Origin: Methanococcoides methylutens | GTDB taxonomy: Archaea; Halobacteriota; Methanosarcinia; Methanosarcinales; Methanosarcinaceae | NCBI RefSeq assembly: GCF_000765475.1 | Contig: NZ_JRHO01000014.1 | Location: forward strand, 451,687 to 515,686 | Direction of reading: 5' to 3' | Length of the DNA: 64,000 nucleotides | Part shown: positions 1 to 8,297 of the stretch, piece after piece | Layout of the letters: every line of letters begins with the position of its first letter | Position numbering within the stretch: the stretch's first letter is position 1 | Position numbers and translations under genes: made by a program | Notes under the pieces: generated by a model | Database searches by the model: none | What the model saw: only the letters and a program-made list of their open reading frames with translations | What the model was told of the DNA's origin: nothing

Positions 1-345
1 AGCCATCTGTTCCCAGAGTTTCTGAAGTGCAGGAAGGTACTTCCTTGTCACATATCCACTGATGATCATGACATCTGCATGCCTTGGGGAATTACGTGGA
101 ATGATACCGAACCTGTCAGTATCATAGTGAGCACAACCTGTAGCGATCATTTCCACACCACAGCAACCCATTGGCTGAGTCATGAACCATAGGGAGTTCT
201 TCCTACCCCAGTTTATTGCATCCTGTGCTTTTGTCTTTTTCAAGAAATCAGTGATAGCCATGGAAGTGGTGGTAATGACACCTGGAATCTCTTCCACGTA
301 CTCTTCCTGATCCTCAACTGGTACATTATCGTTTAATTCATCCAT
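1..345 (-). CDS. fpoB: F420H2:methanophenazine oxidoreductase subunit FpoB (partial)
   Basis: FpoB is the NuoB-like subunit of the membrane-bound F420H2 dehydrogenase; by homology it carries the terminal [4Fe-4S] cluster (N2) that passes electrons to methanophenazine. The first 115 residues are visible and the C-terminus lies outside the window. The paired cysteines of the cluster motif CCGVEM are at residues 61-62, followed by the conserved stretch ATGCAHYDTDRFG. The start ATG at 345-343 lies inside the last codons of fpoA (13-nt overlap), showing translational coupling in the fpoAB... order known from Methanosarcina. The subunit faces the cytoplasm at the membrane arm junction. Identity is secure from the motif and the neighbour. 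Confidence 0.95.
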   Translation of the reverse strand, partial: MDELNDNVPVEDQEEYVEEIPGVITTTSMAITDFLKKTKAQDAINWGRKNSLWFMTQPMGCCGVEMIATGCAHYDTDRFGIIPRNSPRHADVMIISGYVTRKYLPALQKLWEQMA

Positions 346-728
346 TTAAGAGCACCCTTCTTCCATAAGTAGGCATATCCAAACAACAAAACGAAAATGA
401 AGATCAACATCTCAACGATCGCTGTTACCATATCGACACCATTGCCTATGTATACCATAGCCCATGGGTAAAGGAAAAGAACTTCGATATCGAACAGAAC
501 GAATGCGATCGCATAAAGATAATACTCAACATTGAACTGTATTCGCGCATCTCCTAACGGATCGGAACCACATTCATAGGTCGCATATTTATTAGGTGAT
601 TTGCTTCTGGGGCTCAACAACTTGACCATAGCCATTGTTGCAGGTGGCATCAGAAGCGAAACAACAAGAAACACAGCAACCGGAATGTAACTATTGATAA
701 TATTGCTACTATCGATTATTACTGACAT
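333..728 (-). CDS. fpoA: F420H2:methanophenazine oxidoreductase subunit FpoA
   Basis: FpoA is the NuoA/ND3-like membrane subunit of the proton-pumping F420H2 dehydrogenase. The 131-residue protein has three hydrophobic segments (about 17-37, 70-92 and 100-121) and, between the first two, the family loop with KYATYECGSDPLGDARIQF, which contains the conserved Cys. Length and motif match NuoA-type subunits. The start ATG at 728 follows a good ribosome site (AGGTGA on the minus strand, 740-735). It is the first gene of the operon here, since the upstream gene (1011-1517) is separated by about 280 bp of AT-rich DNA. It overlaps fpoB by 13 nt. Confidence 0.95.
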   Translation of the reverse strand: MSVIIDSSNIINSYIPVAVFLVVSLLMPPATMAMVKLLSPRSKSPNKYATYECGSDPLGDARIQFNVEYYLYAIAFVLFDIEVLFLYPWAMVYIGNGVDMVTAIVEMLIFIFVLLFGYAYLWKKGALKWMN

Positions 729-734
729 GATGAA

Positions 735-777
735 TCACCTGATGATTACTAATCGTAGATATTACAATCGTAGATAT
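735..777 (-). promoter_or_regulatory. fpoA leader: ribosome site and 12-bp direct repeat
   Basis: Upstream of the fpoA start the sequence AATCGTAGATAT occurs twice on the plus strand, at 751-762 and 766-777, with a 15-bp period, and is followed by the ribosome site at 735-740. AT-rich tracts further upstream (785-795, 831-840) could be TATA boxes, but I cannot choose between them. The repeat lies between these and the start, so it would be in the transcript leader or be a downstream operator. Confidence 0.35.
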
Positions 778-1010
778 AGTATTCTCTATATAACTATTTC
801 CAAATACTAGTCATTCATGATAAAACATGACGATATATAGAATAGGCAGTATACATAATTAAAGAATAAAATAGATAATATATATTTCTATTTTAAGTTA
901 TAATAAACGAAATTTGCAATAAATAATAGAAATGATAAAAAAGCTGATCAAAAAAATAGTCATTAAAATAAGAATGCTGAGAAGCAGGTGATGCCCTGCT
1001 CCTCCAACCA

Positions 1011-1517
1011 TCAGACCAGTTTAGGTGAGAAGTATTTCTTGATCATGGCACCACAGTTTGAACAGGAAATAACAAGCCATTCACCAACTTCTTCCGATTC
1101 ATACTTGTCAAAGATGGATGAGCCGCAACTGGGGCACATATAGTGCTCCTTAAAGTAGTAATGATAGAACTGAGGAGTCTGCTCAAGCCAGTCAAGAACT
1201 TCATGCATGCGCTCAAAATAACGCTGTTTAGAAGGGTTCTTGCTTTCCTGAATAGCATCTTCAGCACGCTCAGTCACACCTTTTGCATATTTATGCGATT
1301 TAGAGGTTATCTTCTTATAATCGCTTACATAGCGGGTAGTATTGTCCAGATAGTGCAGATAGCCCTCATGTGCTTTTGGCTTTGAAGCATCCTGCACAGT
1401 CTTCATGAAATACTCGCCCATTACATCTTCCATGATATCTGCACATGCAGTACAGATATTATAGCCCTCATATTGCTTATAGTCCTGATCTTCTCCGCAG
1501 ATCACACATTTTTCCAT
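1011..1517 (-). CDS. Double zinc-ribbon protein, unknown function
   Basis: A 168-residue protein with two cysteine pairs at each end: CVIC...CTAC (Cys4/7 and 22/25) and CPSC...CSNC (Cys128/131 and 152/155), each likely to bind one zinc. The middle is charged, aromatic and mostly helical, with no membrane segment. The ATG at 1517 is preferred to a GTG three codons earlier because GGGGGTG sits just upstream of it as ribosome site. It lies 24 nt downstream of the DUF22 gene on the same strand, so the two are probably one transcript. I do not recognise a characterised family; a nucleic-acid or protein-binding role is only a guess from the zinc ribbons. Confidence 0.8.
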   Translation of the reverse strand: MEKCVICGEDQDYKQYEGYNICTACADIMEDVMGEYFMKTVQDASKPKAHEGYLHYLDNTTRYVSDYKKITSKSHKYAKGVTERAEDAIQESKNPSKQRYFERMHEVLDWLEQTPQFYHYYFKEHYMCPSCGSSIFDKYESEEVGEWLVISCSNCGAMIKKYFSPKLV

Positions 1518-1541
1518 ATAGGACACCCCCTGCAGTTATTC

Positions 1542-1961
1542 TTATTTGATCAGTACAGGCTTCATAGCTTCCCTTGTGAACATGATCGGGAAGATGTTAA
1601 GCACACCAAGCAGATCTCCTGCCCGAACCTTTCCTGTTTCCTGCCCGAAAACATAGACATATTTGATCGTTCTTGGCTTCTCAACGAGGCAGTTACCTTC
1701 CTTGGAAGCTACCTTCAGGACAGAAGCTACCGCATGGTAAGTAAAAGCACACGGAATTGCGAGAGTATCCGCATCCAATGTGACCTCCTGAATAGCGATC
1801 TTCTTGTATTCGCCGGCACGGAGTTCTACATCCTCCTCGGAGATCATCATCCCCCACTTCGCACGGGTGGCGATAGTGAATTCATAGGGTGCGGCCTTGA
1901 ACTTCTTTGAAATCAATTCACCGTCTTTACGAGCTACTACTTGTATCGTTTCCGTGGACAT
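1542..1961 (-). CDS. DUF22-type conserved archaeal protein
   Basis: A 139-residue soluble protein whose segment TRAKWGMMISEEDVELRAGE and later KGN/AGDLLGVLNIFP pattern resemble the archaeal family DUF22, as far as I can judge without a search. No catalytic motif, signal peptide or membrane helix is visible; the sequence is beta-rich. It is the first gene of a likely two-gene minus-strand transcript with the double zinc-ribbon gene. The start ATG is at 1961, with AT-rich DNA upstream shared with the divergent ferredoxin gene at 2251. The function of the family is not known. Confidence 0.6.
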   Translation of the reverse strand: MSTETIQVVARKDGELISKKFKAAPYEFTIATRAKWGMMISEEDVELRAGEYKKIAIQEVTLDADTLAIPCAFTYHAVASVLKVASKEGNCLVEKPRTIKYVYVFGQETGKVRAGDLLGVLNIFPIMFTREAMKPVLIK

Positions 1962-2250
1962 AAAATCACCATACTAGATGTTAGCATGTTTAGTATAAAT
2001 AGATTGTCATTATTGTTAATGAACAATTTAAAGTTGACACTAGCAGAAGTTAAGAAAAGAAGAGAATCAAACCAGATACCCAAAATAATAACTATAAGAT
2101 AATATGGCATTTCAATATTAATAATTACTTAAAGAATACTACAAAAGAGCAGGACAAAATATGAAGCTTCAATTAATTACTGACATATGAATTGAACAAA
2201 ATCCTTTTGAGCATTGAAGGAATTAAAAGAACAAAACTCGAGGGAAATTA

Positions 2251-2412
2251 ATGAAAGTCAATGAAAACTGTGTTGGATGTGGCCAGTGCACTGCATTTTG
2301 TAAGAAAGATGCGATCATTGTTAAAAGTAAGGCATATATCACAGACAAATGCGTAGAATGTGGGATATGTGCAGCGTACTGCCCCATGAAAGCTATAGAG
2401 GTAGCTGAATGA
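2251..2412 (+). CDS. Small 2[4Fe-4S] ferredoxin
   Basis: A 53-residue ferredoxin with two CxxCxxCxxxC motifs: Cys7/10/13/17 and Cys34/37/40/44. Only the second motif is followed by the usual proline. It would carry low-potential electrons in the cytoplasm. The start ATG at 2251 follows GAGGGAAATTA. Its stop overlaps the start of the next gene in an ATGA junction (2409-2412), so it is translated together with the FAD oxidoreductase and is most likely its electron donor. The same arrangement (ferredoxin, ATGA, FAD reductase) recurs at 8298-9688, where the partner is a geranylgeranyl reductase. Confidence 0.92.
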   Translation: MKVNENCVGCGQCTAFCKKDAIIVKSKAYITDKCVECGICAAYCPMKAIEVAE

Positions 2413-3680
2413 AGGTCATAGTAATAGGCGCGGGACTTGGCGGTTTGCTAAGCGCAGCAAAATTGTCAGGAGCAGGGTATGAAGTAGAGGTATTTGAGCG
2501 CTTGCCCATGACAGGAGGCAGGTTCACCAATATTGATATCAAAGGGTACCAACTGACCACAGGCGCACTACACATGTTACCACATGGACCTACCGGACCA
2601 TTGGCACAGCTCCTCGAGGAAGTGGGCGCAGATGTTACCATCAAGCGCGATGAAGGAAAGGCTTTCATGCGCATTTTCGAAGACATTGACAACAACATTT
2701 ATGAAGACTTACCCTTTGGAAAGTTCGGAAAGGTATTCTCAATCTGGAACAGGATAAAACTTGCATATTTCATGATGAACACCAGGAGAAATCCCCCCAG
2801 GGACTGCTCCTTTGCAGAATGGCTTTCAAAGCACCTCGATGAACCTCTTGCACATCAAATGGCAGACTCATTCTGCGGCTGGGCCCTTAGCCTGAAAGCA
2901 GCCGATGTTCCTGTGGAAGAAGCATTTGAGATATTTGAGAACCTGTACCGCCACGGTGGTCCCGGAGTACCAATTGGAGGATGTAAAGCTGTTACTGATG
3001 CGCTGGCGGATGTCGTCAGGAACAATGGTGGAACCATACACACGGACAAAGAAGTCTCAGAGATCATCATCGAAGATGGAAAAGCTTCAGGCGTCATTAT
3101 AGACGGTCTAAAATATCCTGCAGACCTTGTGCTCAGCAATATCGGACATCATTACACAAACGACCTTTGCAAAGATGTACAGTCCGATGAAGAATACAAA
3201 AAGTACCAGAACAAGATAAAAATTGTCAAACCATCTGCAGGAGTTAAGATCTGCCTTGCAGCAAACGAACCTTTGATCGGACATGGAGGCGTTCTGTTCA
3301 CACCCTCAGCCAGACGTGTGAATGGCATTAACGAGGTCACCAACATTGATCCGAACCTGGCACCACAAGGAAAACACCTTGTAATGGCTCACCAGACAAC
3401 CCAGTGGGACAGGATCCCTTACCTCGAGGACGAGATAGACCTGGGCATCAAGGATCTTGAAGAGATCTTTGCAGGCAAGGACTACGAAGTACTTCTTACA
3501 CAATCCTATTACAACGGCTGGCCTGTCAACAGATCATCATCAGGTTCAGACATTGGCAATACAACACCCATAGAAGGGCTGTACGTAGTTGGTGATGGCG
3601 CAAAAGGCAAAGGTGGAATTGAAGTTGAAGGCGTAGCCCTTGGTGTTAAGAACACCATGAACCTCATTCTGGGCAATTAA
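2409..3680 (+). CDS. CrtI/phytoene-desaturase-like FAD oxidoreductase
   Basis: A 423-residue FAD-dependent oxidoreductase. The N-terminus has the dinucleotide-binding motif GAGLGGLLSAAKL (residues 7-19) followed by FERLPMTGGRF, and the C-terminus the second FAD contact GLYVVGDGAKGKGGIE. This is the layout of the phytoene desaturase/CrtISO and amine-oxidase superfamily. It is coupled by an ATGA overlap to a ferredoxin, which points to a ferredoxin-driven reduction rather than a desaturation. Its place between the fpo genes and the F420 genes suggests an isoprenoid substrate linked to methanogenesis; saturation of the methanophenazine side chain is one possibility (inference, see findings). The exact substrate cannot be read from the sequence. 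Confidence 0.85.
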   Translation: MKVIVIGAGLGGLLSAAKLSGAGYEVEVFERLPMTGGRFTNIDIKGYQLTTGALHMLPHGPTGPLAQLLEEVGADVTIKRDEGKAFMRIFEDIDNNIYEDLPFGKFGKVFSIWNRIKLAYFMMNTRRNPPRDCSFAEWLSKHLDEPLAHQMADSFCGWALSLKAADVPVEEAFEIFENLYRHGGPGVPIGGCKAVTDALADVVRNNGGTIHTDKEVSEIIIEDGKASGVIIDGLKYPADLVLSNIGHHYTNDLCKDVQSDEEYKKYQNKIKIVKPSAGVKICLAANEPLIGHGGVLFTPSARRVNGINEVTNIDPNLAPQGKHLVMAHQTTQWDRIPYLEDEIDLGIKDLEEIFAGKDYEVLLTQSYYNGWPVNRSSSGSDIGNTTPIEGLYVVGDGAKGKGGIEVEGVALGVKNTMNLILGN

Positions 3681-3923
3681 AACCTGACAAAACTTATTTT
3701 GATGACGGATCACTGACCCTCATCAATATTTGATCACAGATATTCAGCAGGGACCCACTAATCCCCTACACTTTTATTTTTACCTTGACCTATGAAAAAA
3801 CGTTGTTAATTTTTTAAACAAGTTGACAGTTATGACCAAACCTTACCCTCACAGATCCCATCTGACACACAAATGTACCTTCGATTAAACTTATGTACTA
3901 ATTCCTTCATTCATTGACCAATT

Positions 3924-4913
3924 ATGCCCGAATTTGTTACATTCTCACGCAATGTTTTCATTCCTGTTACGAATATTTGCAGGAACCGTTGCGGATACTG
4001 CACATTCAGACGCGATCCGGAGCATCCGGAAGCCCGCCTCATGAGTGTGGAGGAGATAATACCGATCCTGAAAAACGGAAAAGAAGCAGGATGTACTGAA
4101 GCACTTTTTGTTTTTGGAGAATATGCCGAAGAGGTTCCCGAATACAGAAAGGAACTCGAAAAGATGGGGTATTCCAGCACCATCGAGTATGTCACTAAGC
4201 TTTGTGAACTTGCCATAGAAATAGGAATATTGCCGCATACCAATGCAGGCATTCTTGACCGGCATGAACTGGAGATGCTAAAGCCACTTAACGTCAGCAT
4301 GGGCCTTATGCTGGAAACCACTGCAGAACTGAAAGCCCACAGCGAATCTCCAGGGAAAGCCCCTTCAAAGCGGATCGAGATGATACGCACTGCCGGAGAA
4401 CTGCAGATACCATTCACAACGGGCATACTGGTAGGAATCGGAGAAAGCATCGAGGACAGGAAGCATTCCCTGGAAACCATCGCAGCGATCCATGAGGAGT
4501 TCGGACATATCCAGGAAGTCATCATCCAGAACTTCATGCCAAAACCAGACACTCCAATGGCGGATCAGATCCCACCTACAAAGGAAGAGATGATACAGAC
4601 AGTATCCCTCGCAAGAGAACTACTGCCGGAGGATGTTTCTGTTCAGGTCGCACCAAACCTTATCGAACCCCATATACTGATACAAAATGGAGCCACCGAC
4701 CTTGGAGGAATTTCTCCCACCACCATCGACTGGATCAATCCCGAGGCTGAATGGCCAAGTGTGGTCGACCTTCAGAAGATGACAGGAAAAATACCCCTGA
4801 AAGAAAGATTACCGATCTATCCACATCATATTAAGAAAGGATGGTACAGCAGTAACCTTTCCGACCTTATACAAACACTTACCGACAAAAACGGATTCAA
4901 GAGGAAACAGTAA
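3924..4913 (+). CDS. cofG: CofG, F0 synthase subunit 1 (radical SAM)
   Basis: CofG is the radical SAM enzyme that, with CofH, makes the deazaflavin F0 (7,8-didemethyl-8-hydroxy-5-deazariboflavin), the chromophore of coenzyme F420. The 329-residue protein has the CxxxCxxC cluster motif CRNRCGYC at residues 19-26 and a TIM-barrel radical SAM domain ending in QVAPNLI...DLGGISP. It opens the cofG-cofH1-cofH2-cofC operon; its stop codon overlaps the cofH1 start as TAATG. No clear ribosome site precedes the ATG at 3924, and a TATA-like stretch near 3890-3897 would place transcription start only a few bases upstream, so this message may be nearly leaderless (inference). Confidence 0.95.
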   Translation: MPEFVTFSRNVFIPVTNICRNRCGYCTFRRDPEHPEARLMSVEEIIPILKNGKEAGCTEALFVFGEYAEEVPEYRKELEKMGYSSTIEYVTKLCELAIEIGILPHTNAGILDRHELEMLKPLNVSMGLMLETTAELKAHSESPGKAPSKRIEMIRTAGELQIPFTTGILVGIGESIEDRKHSLETIAAIHEEFGHIQEVIIQNFMPKPDTPMADQIPPTKEEMIQTVSLARELLPEDVSVQVAPNLIEPHILIQNGATDLGGISPTTIDWINPEAEWPSVVDLQKMTGKIPLKERLPIYPHHIKKGWYSSNLSDLIQTLTDKNGFKRKQ

Positions 4914-5983
4914 TGATCCCCGAAGATATCATAGAAAGAGCATACATGGGCACCACTACCAAAGAAGATGCTCTTAAACTACTGGAAGTGAGACCCTTTG
5001 AACTATATGCACTGGCAGACCAGCTAAGATATGAGGCAGTTGGAGATAACGTCACATACGTTGTTAACCGTAACATCAATTTCACAGACAAATGTGTTGG
5101 AACGTGTGGATTTTGTGCATTCAAGGATAAAAAGGGATACCTGCTCTCACCTGAACAGATCAGGGAAAAAATTGATGAAGCAGTTGCATCAGGTGCCACC
5201 GAGCTGTGCATCCAGGGAGGATTGATGGAGGATGTAAAACTCGACCTCTACCTGGATATCCTCAGGGCAGTAAAAGAAGACCACAACCACATTCATACTC
5301 ACTGTTTCTCACCAATGGAAGTTTACCATGCTGCCACATCAAGTGGACTTACCATTGACGAAACTCTTACTGAACTTAAGAAGAACGGATTGAACACCAT
5401 GCCCGGGACCGCTGCAGAGATACTGGCAGACCGGGTACGTGAGATCATCTGCCCGAGAAAGATCACAAGACAGCAGTGGATAGACATAGTAACAGCCGCA
5501 CACCAGGCAGGGATCCGTACAACTGCCACCATGATGTACGGACATGTGGAAACGTGGGAAGAACGGATTGATCATATACTCACCATCCGCGATATCCAGA
5601 AAAACACCGGTGGTTTCACAGAATTCGTGCCACTTCCATTCATGCCTTACAATAACCGTATCGGGGAAGAGATACTTAAAAACGGCCAGTTCATGACAAC
5701 AGGAGTTGAAGACCTGAAAGTCTACTCCCTGGCACGTATTTTACTCAACACTCACATCGAGAATATTCAGGTAAGCTGGGTAAAACTTGGAAAGAAGCTT
5801 GCACAGGTTGCCCTGCTATGCGGTGGCAATGATCTTGGAGGCACACTAATGGAAGAAAGTATCTCAAGATCAGCAGGAGCATCTAATGGGGAGGTCATTA
5901 CTGTGGAAGAGCTCGAATGGCTCATCAGGGCTGCAGAAAGGACACCTGTCCAGAGAGACACACTTTACAGGAGCATATTATAA
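4913..5983 (+). CDS. cofH1: CofH copy 1, F0 synthase subunit 2 (radical SAM)
   Basis: CofH is the radical SAM enzyme that joins tyrosine-derived 4-hydroxybenzyl to 5-amino-6-ribitylaminouracil, giving the substrate of CofG. This 356-residue copy has the cluster motif CVGTCGFC at residues 61-68 and family stretches such as GHVETWEERIDHI and FMPYNN. The start at 4913 overlaps the cofG stop (TAATG) and its own stop overlaps the cofH2 start in the same way. It is followed by a second cofH of exactly equal length, clearly a tandem duplication. Two cofH genes are, as far as I recall, usual in Methanosarcina; whether both are active on the same substrate is unknown. Confidence 0.94.
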   Translation: MIPEDIIERAYMGTTTKEDALKLLEVRPFELYALADQLRYEAVGDNVTYVVNRNINFTDKCVGTCGFCAFKDKKGYLLSPEQIREKIDEAVASGATELCIQGGLMEDVKLDLYLDILRAVKEDHNHIHTHCFSPMEVYHAATSSGLTIDETLTELKKNGLNTMPGTAAEILADRVREIICPRKITRQQWIDIVTAAHQAGIRTTATMMYGHVETWEERIDHILTIRDIQKNTGGFTEFVPLPFMPYNNRIGEEILKNGQFMTTGVEDLKVYSLARILLNTHIENIQVSWVKLGKKLAQVALLCGGNDLGGTLMEESISRSAGASNGEVITVEELEWLIRAAERTPVQRDTLYRSIL

Positions 5984-7053
5984 TGACCATTCCCGAAGAG
6001 ATTATTGAACGGGCATACGAAGGAACCGCAACAAAAGAAGATGCACTTGCACTTCTGAATGTCAATCCCTTCGAGCTTTACGCATTCGCAGATGACCTGC
6101 GCAAAGAGGCAGTTGGCGATACAGTGACCTATGTAACCAACCGGAACATCTACATCACCAATATGTGCAAAGGAAACTGCGGATTCTGTGCTTTCCGGGA
6201 AGGAGACGGATACATACTTACCATTGAAGAGATACTCGAGCAGGTCGGTCAGGCAGAAAAGGCCGGTGCTGTTGAGATCTGCATCCAGGGAGGCTACCTT
6301 CCACAGCTTGATCTTGAATTTTACAATGAGATCGTAAAGAGCATACACACCACCTATCCAAATATGACCATACATGGATTTTCACCCATGGAGATCCACT
6401 ATGCATCATCCCTTTCAAAAACACCCCTGGAAGATGCTTTTGCCGAACTCAAGAAGAACGGACTGGGCACGCTTACAGGAACATCTGCAGAGATACTTTC
6501 GGACCGTGTACGAAAGATCATCTGCGAGGATAAGATAACAACAGACCAGTGGATAGAGACCATCAAAGCTTCCCACAGGGTCGGCCTGCGTACCAATGCC
6601 ACCATAATGTACGGGCATGTGGAGACATGGGAAGAACGTTTCGACCACATACTTACAGTGCGAAATATCCAGCAAGAGACGGGAGCGTTCACCGAACTGA
6701 TAACAATGCCTTTCATGCCTTACAACAACCGTGTTGGCGAAGAAATGCTGAGTTCAGGAAAGTTCATGACCACCGGCATGGATGACCTCAAACTAATAGC
6801 AATTGCAAGAATACTGCTAAACAAGCATGTCGATAACCTTCAGGCATGCTGGGTCAAGCTCGGCAAGAAGCTTGCACAGGTAGCTTTATCCTGCGGGGCA
6901 AATGACATGGGAGGCACTCTTATGGAAGATCAGATCACCCTGGCATCCGGAGGAGCGAACGGGGAATACCTATCACCGGAAGAACTTGAATGGATCATCA
7001 CAAGTGAAGGCCGCAAACCAATGAGAAGGAATGCATTATACGAGGAAATATAA
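5983..7053 (+). CDS. cofH2: CofH copy 2, F0 synthase subunit 2 (radical SAM)
   Basis: Second CofH paralogue, 356 residues, aligned end to end with copy 1. The start ATG at 5983 overlaps the cofH1 stop (TAATG); longer upstream reading in frame is only the tail of cofH1 DNA. The radical SAM motif CKGNCGFC is at residues 62-69 and is intact, and the barrel motifs GHVETWEERFDHI and FMPYNN are kept. Both copies keep the cluster cysteines, so neither shows signs of decay. The central region is substantially diverged, so the duplication is old. cofC follows after one base. Confidence 0.93.
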   Translation: MTIPEEIIERAYEGTATKEDALALLNVNPFELYAFADDLRKEAVGDTVTYVTNRNIYITNMCKGNCGFCAFREGDGYILTIEEILEQVGQAEKAGAVEICIQGGYLPQLDLEFYNEIVKSIHTTYPNMTIHGFSPMEIHYASSLSKTPLEDAFAELKKNGLGTLTGTSAEILSDRVRKIICEDKITTDQWIETIKASHRVGLRTNATIMYGHVETWEERFDHILTVRNIQQETGAFTELITMPFMPYNNRVGEEMLSSGKFMTTGMDDLKLIAIARILLNKHVDNLQACWVKLGKKLAQVALSCGANDMGGTLMEDQITLASGGANGEYLSPEELEWIITSEGRKPMRRNALYEEI

Positions 7054-7054
7054 T

Positions 7055-7702
7055 ATGCGGGCAGTGATCCCATATAAGAAAGAGAATGCCAAATCAAGGC
7101 TATCTCCGGTACTTTCACAGAACGAACGCGAGGAGTTCGTGGAGCTCATGTTAAGGGATGTAGTCAGCTCATTGAACTCTGCGGGGATCACAGAAATAGA
7201 TATACTGACCACATCCAGCGAAGGAGTGCCCGAGGATCTGGATGTGAACCTTATCGTAGCCGATCCCGGACTTAATACATCCATAAACTCATACCTACAA
7301 AATGTTGATGAACCAACCATGATCATCATGGCAGATCTGCCCCTTGTGAGAAGCAGTCACATCAAAAAGATAGTATCGTATCCAGAAGATATTGTCATCG
7401 TTCCCGGAAAAGGCGGCGGTACGAATATATTGTTCATACGGCAACCAAAAGATTTTACTGTTAAATATCATGGATGCAGCTTTATAAGCCATTATGAGAT
7501 CACAGAAGACCTTGGGAAGAGCAGAAGGGTCTTTGACTCATTCCTTGCAAGTATCGATATCGATGAACCTCATGATATTGTAGAGTTACTCCTATACGGA
7601 AATGGCCTTTCAAAAGAATATGCTGAAAAAAGGTTTTGTGCCGAGACCGGGAAAGGGCGCGTGAAGATATCACCCCTTTCAAAGCTGTCCGGTTTCATCT
7701 GA
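7055..7702 (+). CDS. cofC: CofC, 2-phospho-L-lactate guanylyltransferase
   Basis: CofC activates 2-phospho-L-lactate with GTP to lactyl-2-diphosphoguanosine, the side-chain donor for F420. The 215-residue protein starts MRAVIPYKKENAKSRLSPVLS, where the Lys-Ser-Arg-Leu segment is the nucleotide-binding signature, and continues with IMADLPLV and VPGKGGGTN, both typical of the family. The ATG at 7055 is chosen over an upstream in-frame ATG at 7031, which lies within cofH2, because GAGG is placed just upstream. It is the last gene of the cof operon. Its 3' end overlaps the convergent cutA gene by 24 bp. Confidence 0.93.
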   Translation: MRAVIPYKKENAKSRLSPVLSQNEREEFVELMLRDVVSSLNSAGITEIDILTTSSEGVPEDLDVNLIVADPGLNTSINSYLQNVDEPTMIIMADLPLVRSSHIKKIVSYPEDIVIVPGKGGGTNILFIRQPKDFTVKYHGCSFISHYEITEDLGKSRRVFDSFLASIDIDEPHDIVELLLYGNGLSKEYAEKRFCAETGKGRVKISPLSKLSGFI

Positions 7703-7993
7703 GATCCACTGGAGATACTTATTTTCACCAGTGATCCCCCATGAGATTATACATGGGAGATCATAGCTGTGAAGCGATACAATGGTTTCTTTTAGTTCAT
7801 CGAACATTTCAGAGGTCGTTTTCAATATAACTACAACCTCATTGTCCTCCACCATTTCACCATTCCACCTATAAATGGAATTTATAGGATGGATATTTGC
7901 ACAGGCAGCAAGCCTCCTTGACACAAGCTCTTTTCCAAGCATGCGCGCTTCTTCCATACTTCCGGTTGTAATGTAAACTATAATATGTTGCAT
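7679..7993 (-). CDS. cutA: CutA1 divalent-cation tolerance protein
   Basis: A 104-residue trimeric CutA1-family protein. Visible family features are YITTGSMEEARMLGKELVSRRLAACANI near the N-terminus, the IYRWNGEM strand and EVVVILKTT, followed by HSYDLPCIISW. CutA proteins are linked to copper and other divalent-metal tolerance in bacteria; the biochemical role in archaea is uncertain. It is convergent with cofC and overlaps its last 24 bp, so the two share a termination region inside coding DNA. A TATA-like box at 8071-8080 fits its promoter. Confidence 0.93.
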   Translation of the reverse strand: MQHIIVYITTGSMEEARMLGKELVSRRLAACANIHPINSIYRWNGEMVEDNEVVVILKTTSEMFDELKETIVSLHSYDLPCIISWGITGENKYLQWISDETGQL

Positions 7994-8070
7994 AACACAA
8001 AATATTAGCAGAGAACATATTTAGATATCGTCTGCTCATCTGCAGATCCCATATGGCACCGGGCACGAGA

Positions 8071-8080
8071 ATATATAATA
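8071..8080 (-). promoter_or_regulatory. cutA: Putative TATA box of cutA
   Basis: On the minus strand this reads TATTATATAT, an archaeal TATA-like element about 80 bp upstream of the cutA ATG, predicting a leader of roughly 50 nt. Assigned by sequence and position only. Confidence 0.4.
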
Positions 8081-8136
8081 GCTAAATTTTAATAAAAATA
8101 TGATTTAAGTTGAATTCATTAGCCTCAAAGGTCACA

Positions 8137-8209
8137 ACTGTTCACAACAGTGTCCAAAAATGACGTGTTTTTTACTACTATTGGCTTCCCAGAAATAATC
8201 ACATATAAG
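8137..8209 (+). promoter_or_regulatory. Upstream region of ferredoxin/GGR operon: dyad and TATA box
   Basis: The 304-bp gap 7994-8297 has no gene. It holds a 6-bp inverted repeat ACTGTT-CAC-AACAGT (8137-8151) and a TATA-like CATATAAG (8202-8209). The TATA box predicts transcription start near 8232 and a leader of about 65 nt before the ferredoxin ATG at 8298. The dyad about 50 bp upstream of the TATA box could bind a regulator. Confidence 0.35.
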
Positions 8210-8297
8210 AATTTCTATAAGCCAGTGAGCAGCTCACGAAACATATATTATTATCGAAGTAATAATGGTAATCACATCTGACTATCGGTGATAATGA

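Noticed and set aside
3911-4552. 213-codon minus-strand frame opposite cofG
   Set aside because: cofG has an intact radical SAM motif and operon context; the reverse frame is a shadow.
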